DNA of 64,000 bases from Mycobacterium sp. ACS1612 (GTDB lineage Bacteria; Actinomycetota; Actinomycetes; Mycobacteriales; Mycobacteriaceae), in the NCBI RefSeq assembly GCF_001667505.1, contig NZ_LZHZ01000066.1, positions 50,111 through 114,110 of the forward strand. The letters are read 5' to 3'. Positions 44,705 through 53,726 of the stretch are shown piece by piece (the first letter of the stretch is position 1; each line of letters begins with the position of its first letter). Made by a program: the position numbers and the translations under genes. A model generated the notes under the pieces. It saw only the letters and a program-made list of their open reading frames with translations. It was not told where the DNA came from and ran no database searches.

Positions 44705-46039
44705 TCAGATCCGCTGCAGGTAGGTGCGGGTTTCCCAATCGGTGACCACCGACTGGTACTCGTGACACTCGCGACTCATGTAGTCGAAGAACGTTCGGTG
44801 AAAGTCCTTGCCGAACGTGCGTTGCGCCAGGTCGTCCGATTCGAATGCCGCCAGCGCGCGCTCGAATGTGTTCGGCAGAGCCATATCCCGCAGCTCGGCC
44901 GGGTCCAGCTTGTACGTGTCGACGTTCAGCGGTTCACCGGGATCGAGCTTGTTCTCGATGCCGTCGAGGCCCGCCGAGAGCGCCATCGCGATCCCCAGGT
45001 AGTAATTCACCGCGGCATCAGCGGTGCGGACCTCGAGGCAGTGCCGGTTCACCGGCAGCCGGCACATCAGCGTCCTGTTGTTGTTCCCCCACGCCCGATA
45101 GATTGGCGCCCAGGAGATTTCGTCCATGAAGCCCTTGCTGGTGAACCTCTTGTAGGAGTTCACGGTCGGGCAGGTGACCGCGGTGATGGCCTCGCCGTGA
45201 GCGAGGACGCCTGCGGTGAACTGCCGCGCTAGGTCGCTATAGCCCCCGCCGTCGCCCGCCGCGAACACGTTGCGGCCCGACGCGGCGTCGGCAAGGCTGA
45301 TGTTGATGTGCGCGGCCGATCCGAAATCGTCTTGGAAGGGCTTCGGCATGAAGGTGGCGATGCAGCCCAGTTTGCGCGCGCAGTGCTTGGCCATCAGGCG
45401 GAATATCACCATCCTGTCGGCCATCGTCAGCGCGTCGGCGTAGTTGAAGTTAAACTCGTACTGACCGTCGCCGCCCTCGTGGTCGAATGAGTACAGGCCC
45501 CACTCCAGATCGGCCATGTACTGGGCCATCGGGTCGAGAAAGTCCCGCGCCAGGATGGTCGCCTCGAGGTCGTAGCCGCGCGTCGGCTCGTTGAGCCGGT
45601 CGCTGGGAACCAGTGGCTCCCAACCGGTTTCCGTCTCCCGGATGACGTAGAACTCCGGTTCGATGCCGACGTTGGCGACGAAGCCCATGTCCGCTGCCCG
45701 CTCGACCTGCTGGAGCAGCACATTGCGGGAGTCCTGCGAATAGAGCTCGTTGTCCAGCTTGAGCGTGGCCGGGGCGAGCGCGATCTGCGGATCCCACGGC
45801 AACACGACCAGGCGGTCGAGGTCGGGGAAGCCCTGGCATTCGTCTTCATGCGGCCCGAGCTCGCCCATGCCCTCCAGCGCACCCACTGTGTAGAGCTCCG
45901 AACCGTTAGCCATCGACTCGAGCGACGTCACGGGGACACATTTGCTCTTCGGGACGCCATGGATATCGACGTAGAAGCCGAACACGTATCGCACTCCTTG
46001 TGCCGCGAGTGTCGTGGCCAGGTCGGCGGCGGATGCCAT
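44705..46039 (-). CDS. Glutamine synthetase-like ligase (GlnT/GMAS type)
   Basis: 444-residue glutamine synthetase fold enzyme. Metal and substrate loops: IEPEFYVI, DHEGGDGQYEFNF, GSAAHINIS, NSYKRF, NRTLMCRLP and EVRTADAAVNYY. Size and N-terminus (VRYVFGFYVDIHGVPKSK) fit gamma-glutamylmethylamide- or gamma-glutamylanilide-type synthetases rather than housekeeping GlnA. It probably couples glutamate to an imported amine with ATP. First gene of the operon with DUF1116 and the permease; ATG 46039 follows AAGGGA. Confidence 0.85.
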   Translation of the reverse strand: MASAADLATTLAAQGVRYVFGFYVDIHGVPKSKCVPVTSLESMANGSELYTVGALEGMGELGPHEDECQGFPDLDRLVVLPWDPQIALAPATLKLDNELYSQDSRNVLLQQVERAADMGFVANVGIEPEFYVIRETETGWEPLVPSDRLNEPTRGYDLEATILARDFLDPMAQYMADLEWGLYSFDHEGGDGQYEFNFNYADALTMADRMVIFRLMAKHCARKLGCIATFMPKPFQDDFGSAAHINISLADAASGRNVFAAGDGGGYSDLARQFTAGVLAHGEAITAVTCPTVNSYKRFTSKGFMDEISWAPIYRAWGNNNRTLMCRLPVNRHCLEVRTADAAVNYYLGIAMALSAGLDGIENKLDPGEPLNVDTYKLDPAELRDMALPNTFERALAAFESDDLAQRTFGKDFHRTFFDYMSRECHEYQSVVTDWETRTYLQRI

Positions 46040-46217
46040 GGGCGATGTCCCTTCGTAGGTCGATTTATGGCATCTAAACACCGCTATAAGTCGAATACAA
46101 GCATTCACAACGCAGAAATCGACGAAAATCGTTTCAACGACGTAAAGCGACGGTCCAGCCGCGCGCGCGGGAGCCACGCGCTGCATGCCCTAAAACGTTG
46201 CAGCGCTTGGGATCAGG
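46040..46217. other. 178-bp intergenic region, AT-richer
   Basis: Contains the presumed promoter of the glutamine synthetase-like operon (AT-rich stretch about 46060-46150). A short ACGA-aaa-TCGT repeat lies near 46124. No GAGAAT box, no ORF with family features and no clear terminator were seen. Confidence 0.4.
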
Positions 46218-47060
46218 TCAGTGCGACCAGCCTGCTGCGTTCTGATCGTCGAACGTGCGGTCGATGCGCTCGAAACGCCGCCGGATCGAGTCCCGCGCCG
46301 CGCGGTGCGGTAGCACGTAGAGGCGGTTGGCCAGGACCGCGTCGGCCGTCAGCCGCGCCACGTCGTCGACGGCGAGCACCGAGTCGTCGGTGGGATCGGA
46401 GGCGAGTTGCTGAACCGACTCCGCGGCCGACGGCGTGGCCGGACCGTAATCCGAACTGCGAACGCGTTCGGTGTTGGCCAGCAGGTTGGTCTCCACGATC
46501 ATCGGGCACAGCACCGTTACCCCGATGCCGTTCGGCCGGACCTCGCGGGCCAGGGTTTCGGCGAGCGCGACGACGCCGTACTTCGCCACGCAGTACGGTC
46601 CCAGCCCCACATTGGGAATCAATCCCGCGAACGATGACGTGAACACGATGTGACTGTCGCCGCCTTGGGCGATCAGTCGCGGCAGGAACGCCTCGACTCC
46701 ATGGATCGGGCCCCACAGGTCGACGTCGATGACGAACCGCCAGTCGTCGTGGCTGGTTTCGGCGATCGGGCCCGCGTAGGCGATGCCGGCGTTGTTGAAC
46801 ACCACGTGCACTTCGCCGAAGACGCGGAATGCCTCGTCGGCGAGGTTGGTCACGTCGTCGAGCTTGCGCACGTCGCAGACGACGCCGTGGGCGTCGACAC
46901 CGTCCGCGCGCAGCGTCGACACCGCACCGTCCAGCGCGCCCCGGTCGATGTCGGCGATCATCACCCGCGCGCCGCGACGGGCGAACTCTCGCGCCGTGGC
47001 GAGGCCGATGCCGTTCGCTCCGCCGGTGATTACTGTTGCGCGTCCTTCGAAACTGTCCAC
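46218..47060 (-). CDS. SDR oxidoreductase
   Basis: 280-residue short-chain dehydrogenase: VITGGANGIGLATAREF, VFNNAGIAY, FTSSFAG (Ser), YCVAKYG (Tyr/Lys). The C-terminal part (about 200-280) is longer than in classical SDRs and Arg-rich (HRAARDSIRRRFERIDRTF). GTG 47060 selected, since the fold begins at VDSFEGRATVI; the longer track would overlap the epimerase. It lies 10 bp after that gene on the same strand. Confidence 0.85.
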   Translation of the reverse strand: MDSFEGRATVITGGANGIGLATAREFARRGARVMIADIDRGALDGAVSTLRADGVDAHGVVCDVRKLDDVTNLADEAFRVFGEVHVVFNNAGIAYAGPIAETSHDDWRFVIDVDLWGPIHGVEAFLPRLIAQGGDSHIVFTSSFAGLIPNVGLGPYCVAKYGVVALAETLAREVRPNGIGVTVLCPMIVETNLLANTERVRSSDYGPATPSAAESVQQLASDPTDDSVLAVDDVARLTADAVLANRLYVLPHRAARDSIRRRFERIDRTFDDQNAAGWSH

Positions 47061-47070
47061 GCCGCGAACA

Positions 47071-48135
47071 CTACGGCTTGTCCGGGCCCGGCTCTCCCAA
47101 CTTGCGGCGGATCGCGCCCCACGGGTCGGCGTACTGCCCGGGTTGCTTCCAGTAGGCGCCGCGCCGCTGCAGGACCGCCCGGATGAGGGGGGCGAAGAAC
47201 GGCAGCACGTACCGCGTCCATCCGGCGTTTGCCCGCATCTCCGCGAGCATGTCTGGCCACGAATGATGCTGGAACTCCAGCGCTTCCTGCGCGCGCGTGG
47301 TGTCCATCCACTCGGTGACGAACCAGTCGTCGTCGTTGTCGGGGTTGCCCGGCCGACCCTTGGGCAGACCGCCTTTGATCCCGCGCGCTTCGGACAGCGC
47401 CGACCCGACGTCGCTGTACTGCATCTTGTGCGAGTCGTCACCGGCGATCAAGAGGATCTCGCCGACGACATCGGCGGTGGTCGCCGCGGCGAACGCGAAC
47501 GCGACATCGCGGACGTCGACCATGTGCACGTGGTTGTCGGCGGGCAGGGCGCTCTCGATGTAGGCGGCGTCGGCGTCGAGCGGCATGGCAGACGGGTCGA
47601 CCGACATCACGCCACCGAGTCGGAGCACGACCCAGTCGAGGCGCGATGACCGGACGATCCGCTCGGCCTCGATCTTGTGCGCGCTGTAGAGATCTGACGC
47701 CGTCATCGGTTCATCCGCGCGCAGTGGCGCGGTGAACCGATGGGGGTTGCGCGCGCCGAACACCGCATTGCTCGACGCCTGCACCCATCGCGGCGGCGAC
47801 GGCTGTGCTTCGGCGATGCGGACAAGAGTGGCGGTCGCATCGACGTTGACGCGTCGCGCGAGTTTCGGGTTGCGGTAGATCGCAGGCGGAATGATCGCCG
47901 CCAGATGGATGATCGCCGCCGGAGCGACGTCTGCGACGAGGCGCTGCGCCTGCTGCGGGTTCGTCAGGTCGGCCCAACGGGCCTCGGCGCCGGTGGGCAG
48001 CTTGGCGGCCGCTTTGCGATTCGCGGGCGTATCGAGGTCGGCGGCGACCACGCGGCGGCCGTCGGCGGACAGGCGCTTGACGGTTTCCGAGCCCACGAGT
48101 CCGAACCCCCCCGTGACCAGCACTGTGTCAGGCAA
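47071..48135 (-). CDS. NAD-dependent epimerase/dehydratase (extended SDR)
   Basis: 354-residue extended SDR. VLVTGGFGLVGSETVKRL binds NAD; IIHLAAIIPP, QASSNAVFG and YSAHK give the Thr/Ser-Tyr-Lys set. It resembles atypical UDP-sugar epimerase or 3-beta-hydroxysteroid dehydrogenase-like proteins. TTG start at 48135. Upstream lies a degenerate operator shared with the divergent acyltransferase gene. Confidence 0.83.
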   Translation of the reverse strand: MPDTVLVTGGFGLVGSETVKRLSADGRRVVAADLDTPANRKAAAKLPTGAEARWADLTNPQQAQRLVADVAPAAIIHLAAIIPPAIYRNPKLARRVNVDATATLVRIAEAQPSPPRWVQASSNAVFGARNPHRFTAPLRADEPMTASDLYSAHKIEAERIVRSSRLDWVVLRLGGVMSVDPSAMPLDADAAYIESALPADNHVHMVDVRDVAFAFAAATTADVVGEILLIAGDDSHKMQYSDVGSALSEARGIKGGLPKGRPGNPDNDDDWFVTEWMDTTRAQEALEFQHHSWPDMLAEMRANAGWTRYVLPFFAPLIRAVLQRRGAYWKQPGQYADPWGAIRRKLGEPGPDKP

Positions 48136-48160
48136 ATGTGCTCCTAGCTGCGGATATGGT

Positions 48161-48188
48161 ATTCTCTTTTCGCGAGAGTAGCATACTC
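48161..48188. promoter_or_regulatory. Putative operator, degenerate, three half-sites
   Basis: ATTCTC (48161-48166), 7 bp, GAGAGT (48174-48179), 3 bp, ATACTC (48183-48188). Each of the last two differs from consensus by one base, and the spacing is exactly that of better copies. It lies between the divergent epimerase (48135) and acyltransferase (48225) starts. Confidence 0.55.
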
Positions 48189-48224
48189 AGATTCCGGGGG
48201 AACGACTTGGGGAACAGGTCAGGC

Positions 48225-49031
48225 ATGAGCAGCAGCGGGGTGGACGAGCCAGAGACCGCCAAGTGGGACCCGACGTTCACTCGGCAGATCGCCAGTCGAG
48301 TGGGGCCTTTGGTCAAGCGGTACTTCCGCGCCGAGGTGCGCGGTCTGGAATCGATCCCGAAGGCCGGTGGCGCGCTGCTGGTCTCGAACCACTCCGGCGG
48401 CATGTTCACGCCCGACGTGCTGATCTTCGCGCCGGCGTTCTACGACGCGTTCGGATTCGATCGGCCGGTGTACACGCTGGCGCATTACGGCGTGTTCATC
48501 GCCAACGTCGGAGACTGGTTGCGCCGTGCCGGAGTCATCGAAGCCAGTCGGGAAAACGCGGCCAAGGCTTTGCGCGACGGCGCCTTGGTATTGGTGTTCC
48601 CCGGCGGGGATTACGACTCGTACCGGCCCACATTCACTGAGAACGTGATCGACTTCGCCGGCCGCACCGGCTATGTCAGAACCGCCATCCAAACCGGTGT
48701 GCCGATCGTGCCGATGGTCTCGATCGGCGCGCAGGAGACCCAATTGTTCCTCGCCAGAGGTGATTCCATTGCCCGCCGGTTGGGTCTGACGAAGGCGCGC
48801 ATGGAGATCTTGCCGATCAGCTTCGGCTTTCCGTTCGGATTGTCGGCGATCTTCCCGCCGAACCTCCCGCTGCCCTCGAAGATCGTCACGCGGGTACTCG
48901 ATCCCATCGACATCACCGCAGAGTTCGGTGACGAACCGGACCTCGACGAGGTGGATTTGCACGTCCGCGCGGTGATGCAGCAGGCGCTCGACGAACTCGC
49001 CCGCGAGCGCCGGTTCCCGGTACTGGGTTAG
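48225..49031 (+). CDS. PlsC-like lysophospholipid acyltransferase
   Basis: 268-residue membrane-associated acyltransferase. LLVSNHSGGMFTPD provides the catalytic His/Asp block and VFPGGDYDSYRP the acceptor-binding block. About 1-2 weak hydrophobic segments. It transfers acyl groups from acyl-CoA to a glycerol phosphate or other lipid alcohol. ATG 48225 is preferred; the frame is open back to 48138 through the operator. It overlaps the converging WS/DGAT gene by 4 bp. Confidence 0.82.
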   Translation: MSSSGVDEPETAKWDPTFTRQIASRVGPLVKRYFRAEVRGLESIPKAGGALLVSNHSGGMFTPDVLIFAPAFYDAFGFDRPVYTLAHYGVFIANVGDWLRRAGVIEASRENAAKALRDGALVLVFPGGDYDSYRPTFTENVIDFAGRTGYVRTAIQTGVPIVPMVSIGAQETQLFLARGDSIARRLGLTKARMEILPISFGFPFGLSAIFPPNLPLPSKIVTRVLDPIDITAEFGDEPDLDEVDLHVRAVMQQALDELARERRFPVLG

Positions 49032-50461
49032 CCGCCGGCCTTCGCCGGGGCCATGGCGGTGTCGACGGTTCTCGCGTCGGCCAGTCCGCACGCGCGGCGG
49101 ATCTCGCCGAACGCGTGGATCATCGCGTCCGTCGCCTCGTGTGTGTCGTTGAAGGTGCGGTCGTCGGACAACACCGCGATGTCGAGTTGGTCGACGTAGC
49201 TCCAGACCGTCATGTTGAATGCACTGGCTGCGGAAAGCACGCCGACGGAATAGATTTCGCTCACCGGTGCGCCGCCGATGTGCCCGCGCTGACGCGGCCC
49301 CGGCACGTTGGACACCGCGACGTTCATGATCTTGTTGCGCGACGCGCGTTTCGACTGCCATCGGAACAGGGCTGGAGTCAGCGGCGGCGGCAGGTACTCC
49401 ATCAACCGACCGTGCAGACGGGGTCCCAACAACTCGTTGTCTTCCTTCGCCCTGCTCGCCGCGAGGGCGGTCATCTTTACCCGCTGCAGCGGATCGTCGA
49501 TGTGCACCGGCAGCGACACGGCCAGGCCGCTGATCTCATTGCCGGTGATCCGGTCAGGGGAGCGGTCGGTGCTGACAGGTACGGAGGCGAGGATGGGCTG
49601 ATCCGCCCGCCCGTCATAGCGGAGCAGCAACTCGCGCAGGCCGCCTGCTGCCATCGCCAACACGACGTCGTTGAAGGTGACGCCGAGGTGTTTGGCGGTC
49701 TCCTTGACGTCGGCCAACGACAGCGATGCCGTTGCGAATGTCCGTGCGGGGGAGACGATGTGGTTGAGGAACGTAGGCGGGGCCTTGAACATCTTGGCCA
49801 TCTCGCCATCGTCATCGCGCTCGCGTGCTCTTCGGCGGACCCGCGCTGCCCCTTGCACCGTATCGCGCAGCAGCGCGGGTAACGCCGCGATGTTGCGGAA
49901 GTGATCGAGTTGCGCTGCTGCGAGCAGCTGCCGGTTATTGGGCGCATCGCAGACGGGGAAGTCGTCGTTCTCGTCCTGAGTCGAACCAGCGAGATCCATC
50001 AGCCGCGCCAGCAGGTTCGCTGATGCGACGCCGTCGGCAAGCGTGTGGTGCACCTTTCCGATGAGCGCGAACCGGTCGTCGGTCATGCCTTCGGCAAAGT
50101 GGAATTCCCAGAGCGGTCGACGGCGGTCCAGCGGGGTACTGGCGATGGTGCCGATCACTTGGTCGAGTTCGCGTCGGCGGCCGGGCGCAGGGACCTGAAC
50201 GCGCCGCAGGTGGTAGTCGAGGTCGACGGGACAGTCCTCCAGCCACATCGGATGGTGCAGCTTCAACGGGATGTCGACGAGCCGGTAGCGCAGCGGGTCG
50301 AGCAGGTGCAGCCGCCGCGCGATGGTGCGCCGGAACACGTCGAAGGTGAATTCACCGTCGAACTCGGCGGCGTGCACGATCGCAACCTTGAGCGTGTGCG
50401 TGTGCAGGTTCGGCGTCTCGCTGTACAGCAGCATGGCGTCCATGCCGTTGAGTCGCTTCAT
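49028..50461 (-). CDS. Wax ester synthase/diacylglycerol acyltransferase (WS/DGAT)
   Basis: 477-residue WS/DGAT-family O-acyltransferase, used by mycobacteria to make triacylglycerol or wax esters. The active site HHTLADG is at residues 138-144 (HHxxxDG). PLWEFHFAEG before it and NVPGPRQRGHIGGAPV near the C-terminus are the other family blocks (PLW, NVPGP). ATG 50461 is preceded by GGGGGTGG; the track beyond it is a shadow. It may store surplus acyl-CoA from the catabolic genes around it. Confidence 0.93.
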   Translation of the reverse strand: MKRLNGMDAMLLYSETPNLHTHTLKVAIVHAAEFDGEFTFDVFRRTIARRLHLLDPLRYRLVDIPLKLHHPMWLEDCPVDLDYHLRRVQVPAPGRRRELDQVIGTIASTPLDRRRPLWEFHFAEGMTDDRFALIGKVHHTLADGVASANLLARLMDLAGSTQDENDDFPVCDAPNNRQLLAAAQLDHFRNIAALPALLRDTVQGAARVRRRARERDDDGEMAKMFKAPPTFLNHIVSPARTFATASLSLADVKETAKHLGVTFNDVVLAMAAGGLRELLLRYDGRADQPILASVPVSTDRSPDRITGNEISGLAVSLPVHIDDPLQRVKMTALAASRAKEDNELLGPRLHGRLMEYLPPPLTPALFRWQSKRASRNKIMNVAVSNVPGPRQRGHIGGAPVSEIYSVGVLSAASAFNMTVWSYVDQLDIAVLSDDRTFNDTHEATDAMIHAFGEIRRACGLADARTVDTAMAPAKAGG

Positions 50462-50529
50462 GTTCCACCCCCATGCTCTATCGAAGCACTGGAGCCACGA
50501 TCGTTCGGGCGGTTTCGGGCGAATGGGCG

Positions 50530-51456
50530 TTACCCAGCGATGGCAGCCAGGGCCGCGCGGGTGTCCAGGTCGGCGAACGCCGCCGAGTATCGCTGCGCGA
50601 ATGCCAGGCAGATGTCCGGTCGTTGCCATGCGTCGCCGCCCGACAGCGTCGCGATCCAGATCGCCAAGCCGTGTGCGACTGAGGCGCGGTACCGCAACCA
50701 CACCTCGTCGGCGCTTGGCATCTGCTCGGCGGGCAGTTCGAGCGCGCCGCGGTACTCCTCGAGGAGTTGTCGCTCGCCGGCGCGACGATCCTCGATGGTC
50801 AAGGCGCCCTGCAGGAAGTAGCCCAGATCCAGTGACGCGATCTGCCGATGTGCGGATCGCCGTGGAGAAGCGTTTGAGGAGATGTCGTCAGCGTGCTGAT
50901 GTAGCGCGCCCAGATGTCGACGAAGAGTTCTGTCCCGTTGAGCGCGGTGATTTCGGTAGGCACGGTGTCGCCCAGTCGCTCGTGAGCGATGTGCAACGGG
51001 GCGTACTGCAGACCGTCGAACGCCACAAACGGCTCTACCCATTCCAAGGCCGGATTCCGCGTGACGCGGTCACCCCAGAACTCGCTGTGCATCCTTGCGA
51101 GCCCGCGCACGCCGCTGGCCACCTGGTCGACGGTCATCGGCCTCGTCGAATCGCGCGGATCTGCCCCGCGAGTGACGACATCTTCCATGATCATCAGGAA
51201 GTCGCGGTGGTCCTCATCGATGATCGCCGTGTACACCTGCGGATGGTCAAGCGGCAGAGCGACTCTCGACGTGAACAGTCGCGGCTCGTGATACAGGCCG
51301 CTCGTCAGCGCAACCAGATCGGCGTGCTCGGGGTCCACGGCCTTCGCGAACACCGTCGCCGGCCCCGCCAGGAAAGTGCTGCGCCAGCGCCGCCGTCATC
51401 CATTCCGCAGTGATCTCGTCCCATCCCTGCGTAATGGACAACTCGGCCGTCGTCAC
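50530..51456 (-). pseudogene. Phosphotransferase (APH-like) pseudogene with two internal deletions
   Basis: Three out-of-register pieces of one kinase-like protein. Piece 1 (51456 down to about 51370): MTTAELSITQGWDEITAEWM. Piece 2 (about 51365-50830): TVFAKAVDPEHADLVAL, FLMIMEDV and LLHGDPHIG, the catalytic loop. Piece 3 (about 50835-50530): LDLGYFLQGALTIEDRR and AHGLAIWIATLSGGDAWQRP. Between pieces 1 and 2 roughly 30 codons, and between 2 and 3 roughly 25 codons including the metal-binding Asp segment, seem lost. Sizes are judged from memory of the family. The start overlaps the SDR stop by ATGA, so it was once part of that operon. Confidence 0.75.
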
Positions 51457-52292
51457 TTCAGGCAGCTGCCGCCGTCGACGGGCAGGGTGACACCGGTGAT
51501 GTAGCGGGCTTCGTCGGAGGCCAGGAACAGTACGGCGTTGGCGATGTCTTCGGGTTCGACCCAGCCGATCGGAAGCGTGTGCATCAGCTGGCCGACGACC
51601 TTCATGTCGTCGGGGCCTGGGTTCTCCAGGTCCGGACGGAACAGCTTCATGGTGGGTTCATTCATGAACAGCGGCGTGTTCACATTGGTCGGGTGCACGG
51701 AGTTGACGCGGATGTTCTGTGCGCCCAGTTCGACGGCGAAGGTGCGCATCAGGCCGACCACACCGTGTTTGGCGGCGACATAGTGGCCGGTGTGGGGGTA
51801 CGCCTTCAGGCCGCCGACCGAACTGGTCAGGACGATCGAGCCGCCGCGGCCGCCCTCCAATATGTGGGGGACACCGGCTTTGACGGTCTTCCATACACCG
51901 CCGAGATTGATGTCGATCATGGCGGTCCAGTCGGTTTCGCTGGTCTTGTCCAGTGTTTGGCCGCCGTTGCCGATGCCGGCGTTGGCCACGATGATGTCGA
52001 GGCGGCCCAGTTGTTCGACGCCGGTGTCGACGGCGGCCTTCAGCGCGTCGTAATCGCGCACATCGACTTCGGCGGTGTAGATGCGCCGGTTGTGACCCTT
52101 GACCAGGTCGGCGGTCTCAGCCAAGTCTTCTGGAGTGGAGGCCGCGATCAGGTCGACCGTGTCGATTTTCTTGCAGATGTCGACGGCGATGATGTCGGCG
52201 CCCTCCTGCGCGAGTCGTACCGCGTGCGCGCGGCCCTGCCCGCGCGCCGCACCGGTGATGAAAGCGACCTTGCCTTCTACACGTCCTGCCAT
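51453..52292 (-). CDS. Mycofactocin-coupled SDR dehydrogenase
   Basis: 279-residue SDR of the mycofactocin-coupled subfamily, whose tightly held NAD is thought to be recycled by mycofactocin. AFITGAARGQGRAHAVRLAQ is the hallmark N-terminus, followed by IIAVDICKKIDTV; TSSVGG and YVAAKHG are catalytic. ALPHTGHY-type insertion is typical. Such enzymes oxidise alcohols, often products of a P450; here the P450 gene lies 37 bp upstream in the same direction. ATG 52292, AAGGA upstream. Confidence 0.9.
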   Translation of the reverse strand: MAGRVEGKVAFITGAARGQGRAHAVRLAQEGADIIAVDICKKIDTVDLIAASTPEDLAETADLVKGHNRRIYTAEVDVRDYDALKAAVDTGVEQLGRLDIIVANAGIGNGGQTLDKTSETDWTAMIDINLGGVWKTVKAGVPHILEGGRGGSIVLTSSVGGLKAYPHTGHYVAAKHGVVGLMRTFAVELGAQNIRVNSVHPTNVNTPLFMNEPTMKLFRPDLENPGPDDMKVVGQLMHTLPIGWVEPEDIANAVLFLASDEARYITGVTLPVDGGSCLK

Positions 52293-52329
52293 GTGTCTGT
52301 CGTCCTTTTGGTGGTTGTTGTTGACGGTT

Positions 52330-53541
52330 TCAGGAAACGAACGTGGGCATGGATTCCCAGCCGCGGACAGCAGTCGTCTGCGACGGACGAGCGTTGGCCC
52401 AGTCGACCTCCCAGCTCGGGAACCTCTTGAGGATTTCCTCGAGTGCGATTCGGCCCTCGAGACGTGCCAGTGCGTTGCCCATGCAGAAGTGTGTCCCCGC
52501 ACCGAATGTCATGTGCGCGTGCTGCTCTCGATGGATGTCGAACACGTCGCCGTTCGGCGGGAAGCGGCGGTGGTCGCGGTTGGCGGCGCCGACAAGCATC
52601 AGCATCGCGGAGCCTGCTGGCACGGTCTGTCCGTAGTACTCGACGTCCCGGGTGACGTAGCGGGCAATCTGCAAAGCAGGCGGCTCCCAGCGCAGGATCT
52701 CTTCGACCGCTTGGGGAATCAGATCGGGATTCTCCGCCAGGGCACGACGTTGGTCGGGGTGCTCGGCCAACGTCTTGCCCGCCCAGCCGATCAGCCGAGT
52801 CGTGGTTTCCGACCCCGCAGTCGCGATCACCGTCAGGTACATCAGCAGTTCGTCACGGCGCAGCCGTCGCACGGTGCCGGTCTCGTCGGTGAATTCGACG
52901 TTGAGCAGGTCGGTCATGATGTCGTCGGACGGGTGCTCAGTGCGGTAGTCGATGAACTCGGCGAACACCTCGCCGGTGGCCAGCAGATTGACTTCCTTGC
53001 TCTGCAGCGTCGCTTCGCCATGGTCTGTCACTCGACGCTGATCTTCTTCCGGAATGCCCAACAACATCCCGATCACCCGCATCGGCATCTGCTCGCCGAG
53101 GTCGTTGACGAAGTCGAAGCGCCCGGTGCCCACCAACGGGTCAAGGCAGCGGGCGGTGAACTCGCGGATCTGCGGTTCCAGGGCGAGCACCTTGCGCGGC
53201 GTGAACATCCGCGACAGCAGATTGCGATGGATGTTGTGGATCGGCGGATCCTCGAAAATCAGTGTGCCGGGCGGGATCTCCATTCCGGACTTGATGATCT
53301 CGAGCAGCGCGCCGCGGCCGGAGATGAACGTTTCGTGGTCGATCACGGCCTTGTTGACATCGTCGTATCGGCTCAACGCATAGAAGTCGTGCTTGGCGTT
53401 GTAGTACAGCGGCGCTTGCTCGCGGATGCGGGCGAACACCGGATACGGATTCATGTTGAGGTCGACGCTGTACGGGTCGTAGTACAGCTCGTCCGCTGTG
53501 GCGGCGTGCTGCACGTCGGAATTCTCCGCACTGATCGTCAC
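52330..53541 (-). CDS. Cytochrome P450 (CYP)
   Basis: 403-residue soluble P450. ATAGSETTTRL is the I-helix motif and FGAGTHFCMGNALARLEG the heme loop with Cys353. The EDPPIHNIHRNLLSRMF segment is C-helix. No ferredoxin gene is adjacent. It heads an operon with the mycofactocin SDR (and the decayed phosphotransferase), suggesting hydroxylation followed by alcohol oxidation. ATG 53541. A three-half-site operator-like box lies 116-143 bp upstream. Confidence 0.91.
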   Translation of the reverse strand: MTISAENSDVQHAATADELYYDPYSVDLNMNPYPVFARIREQAPLYYNAKHDFYALSRYDDVNKAVIDHETFISGRGALLEIIKSGMEIPPGTLIFEDPPIHNIHRNLLSRMFTPRKVLALEPQIREFTARCLDPLVGTGRFDFVNDLGEQMPMRVIGMLLGIPEEDQRRVTDHGEATLQSKEVNLLATGEVFAEFIDYRTEHPSDDIMTDLLNVEFTDETGTVRRLRRDELLMYLTVIATAGSETTTRLIGWAGKTLAEHPDQRRALAENPDLIPQAVEEILRWEPPALQIARYVTRDVEYYGQTVPAGSAMLMLVGAANRDHRRFPPNGDVFDIHREQHAHMTFGAGTHFCMGNALARLEGRIALEEILKRFPSWEVDWANARPSQTTAVRGWESMPTFVS

Positions 53542-53573
53542 GGTGTTGCCTTTCGCTGCGTTCCGGGGGCGTA

Positions 53574-53596
53574 AGACATATGTACTGTATTTGTCT
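53574..53596. promoter_or_regulatory. Weak inverted repeat at the P450 promoter
   Basis: AGACA (53574-53578) and TGTCT (53592-53596) flank an AT-rich centre, 33 bp upstream of the P450 ATG. It could be a TetR-type site or only a promoter core. Low confidence because the arms are short. Confidence 0.3.
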
Positions 53597-53656
53597 CACA
53601 ACTCTGGCACCGCGTCCCCGCGGGTGTCAATAACAGACTCCTTTTCCGCAACTTAA

Positions 53657-53684
53657 GCTCTCCGCTTAGAAGAATCTGCTTCTC
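53657..53684. promoter_or_regulatory. Putative operator, degenerate, three half-sites
   Basis: GCTCTC (53657-53662), 7 bp, AAGAAT (53670-53675), 3 bp, CTTCTC (53679-53684). Each half of the core has one mismatch from GAGAAT/ATTCTC, and the N7/N3 spacing equals that of perfect copies. It lies in the 185-bp gap upstream of the P450 operon. Confidence 0.5.
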
Positions 53685-53726
53685 CGCAGGGTGAGCAGGA
53701 ATTGTGCTGCGCCGCAACGATTTCGC

